The notes beneath the pieces are model-generated. The model ran no database searches, was not told the DNA's origin, and was given only the letters and a program-made list of their open reading frames with translations. The position numbers and the translations under genes were made by a program. Shown here piece after piece: positions 34,144 to 43,657 of a stretch of 64,000 nt of DNA. The first letter of the stretch is position 1. Every line of letters starts with the position of its first letter. Source of the stretch: Roseomonas sp. (lineage in GTDB: Bacteria; Pseudomonadota; Alphaproteobacteria; Acetobacterales; Acetobacteraceae); the NCBI GenBank assembly GCA_020249145.1, contig JADCGF010000023.1:1-64000 (forward strand), written 5' to 3'.

Positions 34144-35043
34144 TTACTCCACATTCGCCGCTTGTTCGCGCAGGCGTTCGATCGCGGCTTTCAGATCAAG
34201 CCCAAGCCGCGTCAGCGCCACAGTCGCGGATTTGCTGCACAGCGTATTGGCTTCGCGCACGAATTCTTGTGTGAGGAATTCCAGCCGCCGCCCCACCGCA
34301 TCGCCGGAAGCCAACAGGGTACGCGCTTCCGCGATATGAGCGTTCAGCCTATCAATCTCCTCCCGCACATCGGATTTGGCGGCGAGCAGCGCGACCTCGG
34401 CGGCCAGGCGTTCTTCCGGCACGCGGCGCTCACCTTCCAACAGCGCGGTGAGGCTTTCCAGCAAGCGCGCCTTTTGCTGCGCGGGCTGATCCGCAGCCGC
34501 ATCGCGCGCCAGTGCCACCAAGGCCGCGATTTCATCAATCAGCACGGTCAGAATTTCCGCAAGCCTTGCCCCTTCCGCCGCACGCGCCTTGGCGAGGCCC
34601 TTCAGCGCGGCATCGAAACCCTTGGCCACGGCGGCGCGGCGCGCTTCCTCGGCGGCTTCATCCAATTCCGTGCTTTCGGCGCGCAGCACACCGGGCAGGG
34701 TCAGCAGCGCCTCGGCCCGGGGCGGCGGGGCGCCCGGAATCCGCGCGGCCAAATCCAGCGCCAGGCGCAGGGCCTGTTCCAGGGCGGCGGGGTCTGGCGT
34801 CAGCCGGGGGCCCGCCTTTTCCTCGCGCTTGATGTTCAAGGTGGCGGAGATATTGCCGCGCTTGAAGACCTTCCCCGCCGCATCGCGCAGCGCGGGTTCC
34901 ACCGCGTCAAAGCCATTGGGCAGGCGCAGCCGCAAATCCAGCCCCCGCCCATTGACGCTGCGCACTTCCCACAGGAAGGAAGCTCCGTCGGGCAGGGTGC
35001 CATCGGCACGGGCGAAACCGGTCATGGATGCAAGCTGGGCCAT
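34144..35043 (-). CDS. yicC: YicC-family protein
   Basis: A 299-residue YicC protein. The conserved start MTGFARA appears at residue 7-13, SVNGRGLDLRLRLP near 37, and the C-terminal family domain (DVREEIDRLNAHIAEAR, LEFLTQEFVREANTLCSK) is complete. YicC of E. coli is an RNA-cleaving ribonuclease. The start is ATG 35043 or 35025. Its 5' end is only 28 bases from the divergent SDR gene. Confidence 0.93.
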   Translation of the reverse strand: MAQLASMTGFARADGTLPDGASFLWEVRSVNGRGLDLRLRLPNGFDAVEPALRDAAGKVFKRGNISATLNIKREEKAGPRLTPDPAALEQALRLALDLAARIPGAPPPRAEALLTLPGVLRAESTELDEAAEEARRAAVAKGFDAALKGLAKARAAEGARLAEILTVLIDEIAALVALARDAAADQPAQQKARLLESLTALLEGERRVPEERLAAEVALLAAKSDVREEIDRLNAHIAEARTLLASGDAVGRRLEFLTQEFVREANTLCSKSATVALTRLGLDLKAAIERLREQAANVE

Positions 35044-35071
35044 GCGTCGTTTTTGCCCCAGGAGAAATGAT

Positions 35072-35854
35072 ATGCAAGCACTTTGGCGAAATGTGCTGAT
35101 CACCGGCGCCTCATCCGGCCTGGGCCGCGCCCTGGCGGAAGCCTGCGCCGCGCCTGGGGTGGTGCTGCATCTGTCTGGCCGCGATGCTGCCAGGCTGGAA
35201 GAGGCCGCCGCTGCCTGCCGCGCCAAGGGGGCGGAAGTGCTGCCCCGCGTTATGGATGTATGCGATGCGGAAGCCATGGCGGGCTGGATCGCGGGCGCCG
35301 GGCGGCTTGATCTGGTGATTGCTAATGCCGGCATTTCTGCCGGTACCGGGGGCGTCACGGAACCCACTTCTCAAACGCGCTTGCTTTTTGAAACAAATGT
35401 TACTGGCGTTTTGAACACGGCGCTGCCGGCGCTGGAGGTCATGGCGGCGCAAACCCCCGGCGCGGATGGGCTGCGCGGACGCATTGCTGTGGTTTCTTCC
35501 GTCGCGGCTTTTGTGGCGGCCCCGGGCGCGCCGACCTATTGCGCCACCAAGGCTGCGGTCCAGCGCTGGGCGGAAGCGCTGGATGCCACGGAACGCAAGC
35601 GCGGCATTCGGATGCATGCGATTTGCCCCGGCTATGTCCGAACGCCCATGACCGCGCGCAACAAATTTCCCATGCCGTTTTTGATGGATGCGGATGAAGC
35701 CGCGCGGCGCACCTTGGCCGGTCTCGCGCGCGGCAAGACGCGCATCGCCTATCCTTGGCCCACCTATATGCTGGCGCGCTTCGCGGGCGCCTTGCCCATT
35801 TCCTGGCGGGCCGCGATCTTCAGCCGCCTGCCCGCCAAGGATGGTAGCATTTAG
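35072..35854 (+). CDS. SDR-family NAD(P) oxidoreductase
   Basis: A 260-residue short-chain dehydrogenase. Cofactor motif ITGASSGLGRALA at residues 10-22, NAG near 87 (VIANAGIS), and the catalytic YCATKAA near 152. AGGAGA sits 6 bases before ATG 35072. The stop overlaps tail-to-tail (4 bases) with the alcohol dehydrogenase gene. Substrate unknown. Confidence 0.9.
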   Translation: MQALWRNVLITGASSGLGRALAEACAAPGVVLHLSGRDAARLEEAAAACRAKGAEVLPRVMDVCDAEAMAGWIAGAGRLDLVIANAGISAGTGGVTEPTSQTRLLFETNVTGVLNTALPALEVMAAQTPGADGLRGRIAVVSSVAAFVAAPGAPTYCATKAAVQRWAEALDATERKRGIRMHAICPGYVRTPMTARNKFPMPFLMDADEAARRTLAGLARGKTRIAYPWPTYMLARFAGALPISWRAAIFSRLPAKDGSI

Positions 35855-36984
35855 CCGTTCGGCTTCAGCATCTGGCGCAGCACCGTGCCATCTGACAGCC
35901 GATCAAATCCTTCATTGATTTCTTCCAGCTTTACCACGCCGCTTTTCAGCTTATTCACCGGCATCTTGCCGCGCCGATAAAGCGAAAGCAGGCGCGGAAT
36001 GTCACGTTCCGCGACACATGATCCCATATAGGAACCGCGAATGCTCTTTTCCTCCGACACCAAATTCGCATGGAGGTAGGAGACCGAAGCATTCACATTC
36101 GGCAAGCCAGCGCTGATGGTGCTGCCGCCGCGCGCAGTAATGGCAATGGCAAGCTGCATGGCTGGGATGGTGCCGGCGGTTTCAATCACCGTATCAACGC
36201 CGCCATCGGTCGCATCACGCACCGCCGCCGCGCAATCATCATTGCCGGCCAGGAAGACATCGGTCGCGCCCCATTCCTTGGCCTGTTCCAGCTTTTTCGG
36301 GTTGGTATCAACCGCGATGATGCGATCCGCGCCCGATGCCACGGCGGCGAAAAGCGCATTCATGCCAACGCCGCCCAGGCCCACAACCGCGACATTCTCA
36401 CCGGGCTGCAAGCGCGCGGTATTGATCACGGCGCCAGCGCCGGTCATCACCGCGCAACCAAAAATCGCCGCGTCATCCAGCGGGATGTCCTTATCAATCT
36501 TCACTGCGGAACGCCGCGCCACCACGGCGAACTGCGCGAATAGGGACAGGCCGCTATTGTGATTCACATAATTCCCATCCAAGCGCTTTATGCGCTTCGC
36601 ACCACTCACCAGCGACCCCGCCGCGCGCGCCGCATTGCCACTCGGGCAGATATTGGGCCGACCGCGCGCGCAGTAACGACAGGTGCCGCAGGAAGAAGCG
36701 AAAACCGTGATCACGTGATCACCGGGCTTGAGGTCGGTGATGCCCGGCCCGCATTCGCGCACAATGCCGGCCCCTTCATGGCCAATCACAATCGGCAGGG
36801 GGCGCGGGCGCTGGTTTTCAATGGTGGAAAGATCGGAATGGCACAGCCCGGCGGCGGCAACCTCAATCAGGATTTCGCCGGGACCAGGTGGGTCAAGCTC
36901 CACCTCCTCAACCACCAAAGGACGAGTCTTGGCATAGGGGCGCGGCAGGCCCTGTTCGAACAGAATGGCGGCTTTCATGCGCAT
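35851..36984 (-). CDS. zinc-dependent alcohol dehydrogenase
   Basis: A 377-residue medium-chain dehydrogenase. Catalytic zinc ligands CHSD near residue 48 and GHEGAG near 68; the structural zinc cysteines CGTCRYCARGRPNIC near 99-113; Rossmann VVGLGGVGMNALF near 195. AGGAGG precedes ATG 36984 by 8 bases. It resembles class III-like or aryl alcohol dehydrogenases; the substrate is not clear. Confidence 0.93.
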   Translation of the reverse strand: MRMKAAILFEQGLPRPYAKTRPLVVEEVELDPPGPGEILIEVAAAGLCHSDLSTIENQRPRPLPIVIGHEGAGIVRECGPGITDLKPGDHVITVFASSCGTCRYCARGRPNICPSGNAARAAGSLVSGAKRIKRLDGNYVNHNSGLSLFAQFAVVARRSAVKIDKDIPLDDAAIFGCAVMTGAGAVINTARLQPGENVAVVGLGGVGMNALFAAVASGADRIIAVDTNPKKLEQAKEWGATDVFLAGNDDCAAAVRDATDGGVDTVIETAGTIPAMQLAIAITARGGSTISAGLPNVNASVSYLHANLVSEEKSIRGSYMGSCVAERDIPRLLSLYRRGKMPVNKLKSGVVKLEEINEGFDRLSDGTVLRQMLKPNG

Positions 36985-37013
36985 CGGCGCTTCCTCCTGA
37001 TATCAGTTATCGT

Positions 37014-38144
37014 TTAGCTTGCACCCGCAGCACGCCATTCGGCAATTAGGGCATCGGCAGCACGGTCCAAATCATCGCTGCCATTATAGCCATGGAAGGA
37101 AATGCGGATGCGCCCGCGTCCATTCCAGGCGAGCACACCGCGCCGTGCCATGCCATCCACAATCGCGGCTGCCTTGGGGTGTTCCGCGCAAACACTGGCG
37201 CCATGCCAGCGCGGATCGGGCGGTGTGGTGGAAGGGATGCCGGCGGCTTTCAAGCGTTCCAGTAGCCCCACCGTCAGCCGCTGCACATGGGTTTCATTCG
37301 CCTCAGGCGCATGGGATTCCAGATAACGCAGCGCTGAATCCAAAACATAAAGCCCAAGATGCGACGGATTGCCCCGCGTGAAGCGCGCACCACCCGGCAG
37401 CAGCGCGGGCGTTTCCGACCAATCCGGCCGCCCCATAGAGGCGATGGAATGCCAGCCCGCCGTGCTCGGTACCCAGCCTGGCTGGCGCGCGGGATTCCAA
37501 TAGGCAAGCGCAACACCAGTGCAGCCCAACATCCATTTATAGCAGGCAGAGAAAGCGAAATCCGCGATATCGGCATGGAGCGGCATCCAGCCGGCGCCTT
37601 GCGTGAAATCTACCACCAGCAATGCGCCTACCTTATCCGCTGCCGCGCGCAAAGCCACCAAATCATGCCGCGCGGCATTCAGGAAGGATACGGCGCTGAC
37701 GCCGATCATCCGCGTGGTGCCATCAATCGCGGCGACGAAGCTGGCAGGGTCTGCCGCTTTGGCGAAGCGCAGCGTTATCTGCGGTTGGCGCTGCAAGGTC
37801 AGCGGTGCAACGACGGATGGATATTCATCCGGGTCCACCAGCACCGTATCGCCCGCGCGCCAATCAAGGCTTTCCACCACCATGGCAACACCCTCAGCCA
37901 CGGACGACACGAAGCCGATATCGGCGGGCGCCAAATGAAACAACCACGCCGCGCGGGCGCGGGCGCTTTCCATCATGGCTTCCTGCCGATGCCGCCCGGC
38001 GGGGCCATCCGATTTATCGGCGGCATAGGCAGCAAAGGCGGCGTCGTGCTGGCGGAGAAAGGGCGTTTCCCCCGCCGCGCAAAGATGCGTGATACCGGGC
38101 GCGATGTGGAAATCGCTGGGATCAAATAACGGGGCGAGTCGCAT
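37014..38144 (-). CDS. class V aminotransferase-fold PLP enzyme (kynureninase-like)
   Basis: A 376-residue PLP-dependent enzyme. The PLP lysine is in SACYKWMLG near residue 186, with VDFTQGAGW upstream. It resembles kynureninase, isopenicillin epimerase and cysteine desulfurase-type proteins. No kynurenine pathway genes are adjacent (a cyclase-family hydrolase lies 6 kb away), so the reaction is open. ATG 38144. Confidence 0.87.
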   Translation of the reverse strand: MRLAPLFDPSDFHIAPGITHLCAAGETPFLRQHDAAFAAYAADKSDGPAGRHRQEAMMESARARAAWLFHLAPADIGFVSSVAEGVAMVVESLDWRAGDTVLVDPDEYPSVVAPLTLQRQPQITLRFAKAADPASFVAAIDGTTRMIGVSAVSFLNAARHDLVALRAAADKVGALLVVDFTQGAGWMPLHADIADFAFSACYKWMLGCTGVALAYWNPARQPGWVPSTAGWHSIASMGRPDWSETPALLPGGARFTRGNPSHLGLYVLDSALRYLESHAPEANETHVQRLTVGLLERLKAAGIPSTTPPDPRWHGASVCAEHPKAAAIVDGMARRGVLAWNGRGRIRISFHGYNGSDDLDRAADALIAEWRAAGAS

Positions 38145-38287
38145 GTGAAACCCTCACATCATCAGTGTGGCCATTAAGCTTCAAAACATTCAAGGCTCGA
38201 TCAGCGCATGCGTCAAAACCAAGACGTAGGCCGCGTGTGATGATAGGCTGCGCGCGTGATGAAAGGTGATCCGCCCTGCCCACCCTT

Positions 38288-39601
38288 GTGATCCTTGGCG
38301 CCTATGCCCTGTTGGTCGCGCTACCGGTCGCGCTTGGCTGGTGGCTGATCGGCCCCGCGCGGCCATGGGTGGAAGAAGCTTCCAGCGCCATTGCCATGAT
38401 GGCGACTGCGGCGCTTTTGCTGGAATTTCTGCTCTCTGGCAGGTTTCGCGTGATCAGCGCTGGCATTGGCATGGATCGTAGCCTGCGCTGGCATCAGATG
38501 TTTGCACAAGTGCTGACCATCGCCGCGCTGCTGCATCCGTTGTTTTATCTGAGCCCAAGCGGCGCAGCCTTTCAGCACCCGGATGATCCTACCGGCGCGC
38601 TGGTGCTGGGCTTGGATGCGGCATCGCTCATTTCCGGTGCTTTGGCCTGGTTGCTGCTGGGCTTGCTGATCCTCACGGCCATTAGGCGCGATGATTTGCC
38701 CTATCGCTATGAAACCTGGCGGGTCAGCCACGGGCTTGGCGCTGCGCTGCTGGCGGGGTTTGCGCTGCATCATGCCATCTTGGCCGGGCGCTATTCTGCC
38801 GCCCCGGCGCTGATGGCCTATTGGGCGTTCTTGCTGTTCTTGGCTTTGGGCAGCCTGGTGGCGGTTTATCTGCTGCGGCCCTGGCGCCTGAAGCGCCGCC
38901 CTTGGCGCATTGCGGGGTTGGAACGCGCGGGGGATCGGCTTTGGTCGCTGACTTTGGAACCGGATGGCCATGCAGGGCTTTCCTATCGCGCCGGGCAATT
39001 CGCTTGGCTGCGCCTGAATTGTTCGGCCTTTTCGGTGCGCGAGCATCCCTTCTCCATCGCCTCAGCCCCCGCGGATGGGAAGGCCTTGCGCTTTCTGATC
39101 AAGGAGGTTGGCGATTTCACGCGCCAGATCGGCACGCTGCCGATGGGCGCGCGCGCCTATGTGGACGGCCCGCATGGCGCGCTGTGTCTGGAAGGCCGGC
39201 AGGAGCCCGGCATTTTCATGATGGCTGGCGGCGCGGGGCTCGCGCCCATGCTGTCCCTTTTGCGAGAGGCTGCGGCGCGTGGCGAAACCCGTCCCATCAC
39301 CCTGCTGTATGGCAATCGCCATCATGGGCAAATCATGGCAGCGGCGGAATTGGCCACGCTTACCGGGCGCCTACGGCTTGATCTGCACCATGTACTGCAA
39401 GAACCACCGCCTGGCTGGACGGGCTTCGCAGGGATGATGACGCCCGCATTGATCCAGGCCGAAGCCGCGCAGGCCGCGGGGGAGGGTTGGGTTTTCCTGC
39501 TCTGCGGTCCCGGCCCCATGATCAGTGCCGCTCATCAGGGCTTGGCCGCGCTTGGCGTGCCCCGGCGCCACATTCTGGAAGAACGCTTTTCGGTGTTTTG
39601 A
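38288..39601 (+). CDS. NOX/ferric-reductase-like membrane oxidoreductase
   Basis: A 437-residue protein with about six N-terminal membrane segments and a C-terminal ferredoxin-reductase unit. Two heme-ligand His pairs are visible, spaced as in the ferric reductase family: WHQMF..LLHPLF near residue 68-82 and VSHGLG..ALHHAIL near 148-162. FAD motif EHPFSIASAP near 254 and the NAD(P)-site MMAGGAGLAPMLSLL near 318. It could reduce iron or oxygen across the membrane. GTG start 38288 without a clear ribosome site. Confidence 0.86.
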   Translation: MILGAYALLVALPVALGWWLIGPARPWVEEASSAIAMMATAALLLEFLLSGRFRVISAGIGMDRSLRWHQMFAQVLTIAALLHPLFYLSPSGAAFQHPDDPTGALVLGLDAASLISGALAWLLLGLLILTAIRRDDLPYRYETWRVSHGLGAALLAGFALHHAILAGRYSAAPALMAYWAFLLFLALGSLVAVYLLRPWRLKRRPWRIAGLERAGDRLWSLTLEPDGHAGLSYRAGQFAWLRLNCSAFSVREHPFSIASAPADGKALRFLIKEVGDFTRQIGTLPMGARAYVDGPHGALCLEGRQEPGIFMMAGGAGLAPMLSLLREAAARGETRPITLLYGNRHHGQIMAAAELATLTGRLRLDLHHVLQEPPPGWTGFAGMMTPALIQAEAAQAAGEGWVFLLCGPGPMISAAHQGLAALGVPRRHILEERFSVF

Positions 39602-39678
39602 GCCCCAGCACCCGCCTTAATCATGCCCGGCTTTCGCGGCATAAGGTCGGTAATAGACCAATCCAGGGGAATCGTCCT

Positions 39679-40551
39679 GTGCCGTTGAAGCCGCTCAAGA
39701 AAGCCGTGCTGCCCGTTGCCGGGCTTGGTACGCGTTTCCTGCCCGCCACCAAGACCATGGCGAAGGAAATGCTGCCCATCGTGGACAAGCCGCTCATTCA
39801 ATACGCGGTGGAAGAAGCGCGCGCGGCGGGAATTGAACAGATCTGCCTGATCACCGGACGCGGCAAGACAATGCTGGTAGATCATTTCGACATTGCCTAT
39901 GAGCTGGAACGCACCTTGGCGGAACGCGGGAAGGAGAAGGAATTGGCGGCACTGCGCGCTGATGCGGTGCTGCCCGGAAATGTCTTTTCTGTCCGTCAGC
40001 AAGTGCCGATGGGGCTTGGCCACGCCATTTGGTGTGCGCGGGCCTTCATTGCCGATGATCCCTTCGCCATTCTGCTGCCCGATGATCTGATGCAATGTGC
40101 GGTTTCCTGCACGGCGCAGCTTGCGGAGGCCTATCGCGAAACCGGCGGCAATGTTGTCGCGATTGAGGAAGTGCCGCGTGACCGCGTGAATCGCTACGGC
40201 GTATTGGATGTCGCGGAAGATCGCGGGCGGCTGGTTTCCGTGAAAGGCCTGGTGGAAAAGCCGCCGATTGAAAAAGCGCCATCCAACCTGACCATCATTG
40301 GCCGCTATGTGCTGATGCCTGAAGTGATCGGGCATTTGGCGCGCATGGAAAAGGGCGCGGGCGGTGAAGTGCAATTGACCGATGGCATGGCGAAGCTGAT
40401 CGGCACGCAGCCCTTTCATGGGCTGCGCTATCAGGGCCGCCGCTTTGATTGCGGCGACAAGGCTGGCTTCCTGGAAGCACAGGTGGCTTTCGCGCTGGCC
40501 AGGCCCGATCTGGCACCGGCCATGCGCGATATTTTGAAGCGCTATGCTTAG
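39679..40551 (+). CDS. galU: UTP-glucose-1-phosphate uridylyltransferase
   Basis: A 290-residue GalU. The nucleotide-binding start PVAGLGTRFLPATKTMAKEM is at residues 12-31, followed by IVDKPLIQYAVEEA, and RYGVLD near 172 and GRYVLMPEV near 210. It makes UDP-glucose from UTP and glucose-1-phosphate, for envelope polysaccharides. The start is GTG 39679 with AGGGGA about 10 bases upstream. Confidence 0.95.
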   Translation: MPLKPLKKAVLPVAGLGTRFLPATKTMAKEMLPIVDKPLIQYAVEEARAAGIEQICLITGRGKTMLVDHFDIAYELERTLAERGKEKELAALRADAVLPGNVFSVRQQVPMGLGHAIWCARAFIADDPFAILLPDDLMQCAVSCTAQLAEAYRETGGNVVAIEEVPRDRVNRYGVLDVAEDRGRLVSVKGLVEKPPIEKAPSNLTIIGRYVLMPEVIGHLARMEKGAGGEVQLTDGMAKLIGTQPFHGLRYQGRRFDCGDKAGFLEAQVAFALARPDLAPAMRDILKRYA

Positions 40552-40554
40552 AAA

Positions 40555-41916
40555 TTAGCTGGGGCGCATGGCGCGCACCAACTCTGCCACATCTGGTGCA
40601 CTATCCAGCCGCAAGATCGCATCGCGCAGCGCCATGGCACCGGCCTTACCCAAAAGCGGTTCGGCATTGTCGCGGTATTTCGCTTCCAATTCATCATCGG
40701 AAAGTGGCGCGCCAGGGTCGCCCTTTGGCAGCAGCACAGTTTCTGTCAGCTTCGTGCCATCATCCAGCGTGATCGTCACGCGCGCGGGGAACTTCGCGGG
40801 ATAGAGCTTATTCAGTTCCGCATCCGGCACCACTTCCGTCCGCGCCAATACCTGGCGGATCAGCGCATCATTCACCCTGGCGGGCGCGAATTGGCGCTGA
40901 GTGAGTTCACCATCCACCGCGGCGGCAGCAATGCAATAGGGCACGGAAACCCGCGCACCCATCACGGAAGTTACATCCTTGTTGGAAAAATGCGATTTCA
41001 CCGTGTTGTAAGTTTCATTGGTGATGGACACAATTCGCTTCGGGTCTGGCTTATGCTTGGCCGTGATGGCGAGTGTCGCTTGAATCGGTGAATGGCTAGC
41101 CAGGATGGAAGGGAAATACTTGAAGCCGTTTTGCAGGATTTCCCATTCGCTTCCCAAGCCGGCGGTCAAAGCCTCGGCTTTCGGTTCCAGCGAAAACGCC
41201 GCCAGATAGCCCTTCGGGTGTTCCAGAATGCCGGGTGGACTGGTGGCGCCAAGGGCTGCCATTTGCGCGGACAGAATGCCATTCAGCGCAGCTTTGCCTG
41301 GATGGATGGATTTCGTCATATCGCCGGATTCGAAGAACGTATTCAGCCCCGCCGCCTGCGTTCCCGCCAGGCCGAGCGCGCGTTGCACGCCATCCGCATC
41401 CAGCCCCATGGCATGGGCGGCACCGGCTGCGGCACCAAAAGTCCCGTTGGTCGCGGTGGAATGCCAGAAACGATAATGCGTCGGCATCACCGCCATGCCG
41501 ACACGCACCGCAACCTCATATCCCGCAACCAGCGCCGCCAGCATCGCGCTGCCGGAAAGCCCGCGCGCTTCGGCCAGGGCGATCGCGGTTGGCACCATGA
41601 CGGAGCCCACATGCAACAAGGCGCGCTTATGTGTGTCATCATTATCGGCGGCATTGATCAGGATACCATTGGCCAATGCGGCGAAAGCGGGCTGCACCGC
41701 AGTGCCCTTCGTTCCCATCACATGTGCGCCGGGGGCGCCGGGATAAAGCGCCGCGATGTCTCGTGCCACGCGGGATTTTTCCGCATCTTCCGTCCAGGCC
41801 GCCATGGCGCAGCCCAGCGCATCCAGCACTAGCCGCGCCGCCTGGCGCATGACTTCTGGCGGCAAAGCATCAGGCTTGATACCGGCCGTAAATTCGGCAA
41901 GGGCGCGCGTGGTCAT
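40555..41916 (-). CDS. MmgE/PrpD-family protein (copy A)
   Basis: A 453-residue MmgE/PrpD protein; the family includes 2-methylcitrate dehydratase and cis-aconitate decarboxylase. The lid and core segments typical for it are present (NAADNDDTHKRALLHVGS near residue 88, SEWEILQNGFKYFP near 258, MTKSIHPGKAALNGILS near 200). It overlaps the upstream gene by 4 bases. A second family member is at 45201. The exact substrate, a methylcitrate-like acid or an itaconate-type acid, cannot be told. Confidence 0.9.
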   Translation of the reverse strand: MTTRALAEFTAGIKPDALPPEVMRQAARLVLDALGCAMAAWTEDAEKSRVARDIAALYPGAPGAHVMGTKGTAVQPAFAALANGILINAADNDDTHKRALLHVGSVMVPTAIALAEARGLSGSAMLAALVAGYEVAVRVGMAVMPTHYRFWHSTATNGTFGAAAGAAHAMGLDADGVQRALGLAGTQAAGLNTFFESGDMTKSIHPGKAALNGILSAQMAALGATSPPGILEHPKGYLAAFSLEPKAEALTAGLGSEWEILQNGFKYFPSILASHSPIQATLAITAKHKPDPKRIVSITNETYNTVKSHFSNKDVTSVMGARVSVPYCIAAAAVDGELTQRQFAPARVNDALIRQVLARTEVVPDAELNKLYPAKFPARVTITLDDGTKLTETVLLPKGDPGAPLSDDELEAKYRDNAEPLLGKAGAMALRDAILRLDSAPDVAELVRAMRPS

Positions 41917-42563
41917 GCTGTTTCTTCCTTCCGGGGCGCTTCAGGTGAGGCATAAATCAGGCTGTAGACAGTGGCAGGGTCCGATACCCCCTGCGCCGCG
42001 AGCGCTGCATTGATCATTTCGGCGTTCGTGCCTTCAACCACGATAATCGTGCCGAAGGACCCATCGCCGCCGGGGCGCAGTTTTTCTTCAGGGCTCGACA
42101 TGGTCACGGTTGGATCGGCGCGCCAAATCCGCACGCGCGTCACACCCGGTTGTTCAAGCATTGCTGCCAATTGTACTTCAAGCCCCGCCGCTGGTGCTTC
42201 CTGTTGCGCCATCAGTGCGAGTATGCCGCCGGCGCCCGCCTGCCCTTCATCCAAGGCCACGCGACAAATGCTGCGCGACATGCTGCGGAAATGCGCCATG
42301 ATGCGCGCGGTCCAATCCGTCGGCTCCGCAAGCCGCTTCAGATAAGGCGCGGAACACAGTACATTGGGCGTTGCGGTTTCATAAAAGGTGAGAAACTCAG
42401 CATGCGGGCCATTCAGGCGGCGATAGCGCCGCGCATGCTGAAAGCCGGGAATACCTATGCGATCCGGCACATGATCCCGTTGATACCAGGCTTCGTAATC
42501 GCACCGATCACATTCCGGTGCAATATCATTCATCACACAAAGCAAACCGCCGCCCTTGGCCAT
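41913..42563 (-). CDS. hypothetical protein, possible dimeric alpha/beta-barrel (EthD-like)
   Basis: A 216-residue protein with two repeats of a possible ferredoxin-like (dimeric alpha-beta barrel) fold: LCVMNDIAPECDRCDYEAWYQRDHVPDRIGIPG is a typical EthD-like opening, and a second half near 110-200 resembles it. In this family such proteins often act with small catabolic enzymes. Coupled to the MmgE/PrpD gene by a 4-base overlap. Function unknown. Confidence 0.7.
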   Translation of the reverse strand: MAKGGGLLCVMNDIAPECDRCDYEAWYQRDHVPDRIGIPGFQHARRYRRLNGPHAEFLTFYETATPNVLCSAPYLKRLAEPTDWTARIMAHFRSMSRSICRVALDEGQAGAGGILALMAQQEAPAAGLEVQLAAMLEQPGVTRVRIWRADPTVTMSSPEEKLRPGGDGSFGTIIVVEGTNAEMINAALAAQGVSDPATVYSLIYASPEAPRKEETA

Positions 42564-42691
42564 GCCGTTCCGTCCCTTATGTCGAAGTGCTGAGTATTGC
42601 CCCGCTTGCGTGCGAGGGAAAGCGGCGCTCGTGCTGGACAGATGCGGCGCTCCCGGTCACCATGCCCTCAGAAGAGTGGAGGAAAGCCGTC

Positions 42692-43657
42692 ATGAAAAGA
42701 CGTTCATTTGTGGCTGTCGCGACCGCGGCATTTGCCGCACCGCGCATCGCGCGCGCGCAAGGCGCCTGGGTAGCCACGCGACCCATTCGCTTCATTGTGC
42801 CCTGGCCGCCCGCCGGCACCACGGATATCGTCGCGCGCATGATCGCGCCGGCCTTGCAGGAAGCGCTTGGCCAGAACGTGATTATCGAAAACCGCGCCGG
42901 GGCGGCGGGGCTGATCGGCACGGAAGCCATTGTGCGCGCCGATCCTGATGGCCATGCCTTTGGCTTCATCATCAGCACCCACGCCGCCAATGCGCATTTG
43001 GTGAAGAACCACCCCTTTGATGCGGTGCGCGACATCACGCCGCTGATCCATGTGGCTGATGTCCACAATATCCTGTGCATCAACAACAACCTGCCACCAC
43101 GCACGGTGCCGGAATTGATCACCTGGGGCCGGACCAATCCACTCGCCTTCGCATCTTCCGGCACCGGCACTTCAACGCATATCAGCGGTGAGATGTTTCG
43201 CCTCGCCACCGGGCTTAACATGACCCATGTGCCCTATCGCGGCGGCGCGCCGGCGCTGACGGACCTCATGGCCGGCAATGTGCCGATCATGTTCGCCAAT
43301 GCCACATCTGCGCTGCCGCATGTGCGCGGCGGCCGGGTACGCGCACTGGGTGTGACCGCTGCGCAGCGCCTGCCCTTCCTGCCGGAAGCACCCACCATCG
43401 CGGAAGCCGCCATCCCCGGTTATCAAATTGCCGAATGGTACGGCATTGTCGGACCGCGCGGCATGCCGCCGGCTGCCGCACAGCGCTTGAACACGGTGAT
43501 TGGCGGCATCATCACCGCGCCAGAGATGCGCCAGAAACTGCTTGATTCAGGCGCGGAAGTTGTGGGTGGCACCGCGGAGGCCTTCGGCACGCTGATCGCC
43601 ACTGATGTCGCGCGCTACGGCCAGGTGATTCGCGAAGCCGGGATTACCGCGGAATGA
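42692..43657 (+). CDS. Bug-family tripartite tricarboxylate transporter substrate-binding protein (second copy)
   Basis: A 321-residue periplasmic binding protein of the Bug family: signal RRSFVAVATAAFAAPRIARAQ, then IRFIVPWPPAGTTDIVARM. Strong GGAGG 10 bases before ATG 42692. It is 46 bases into the divergent arm from the EthD-like gene. As at 1204 there are no membrane subunits in the window. Coupled by 4 bases to the following SDR gene, so it belongs to the catabolic cluster. Confidence 0.92.
   Translation: MKRRSFVAVATAAFAAPRIARAQGAWVATRPIRFIVPWPPAGTTDIVARMIAPALQEALGQNVIIENRAGAAGLIGTEAIVRADPDGHAFGFIISTHAANAHLVKNHPFDAVRDITPLIHVADVHNILCINNNLPPRTVPELITWGRTNPLAFASSGTGTSTHISGEMFRLATGLNMTHVPYRGGAPALTDLMAGNVPIMFANATSALPHVRGGRVRALGVTAAQRLPFLPEAPTIAEAAIPGYQIAEWYGIVGPRGMPPAAAQRLNTVIGGIITAPEMRQKLLDSGAEVVGGTAEAFGTLIATDVARYGQVIREAGITAE

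Noticed and set aside
33817..35070. A 417-residue plus-strand open frame
   Set aside because: It is antisense to gmk and yicC and has no ribosome site.
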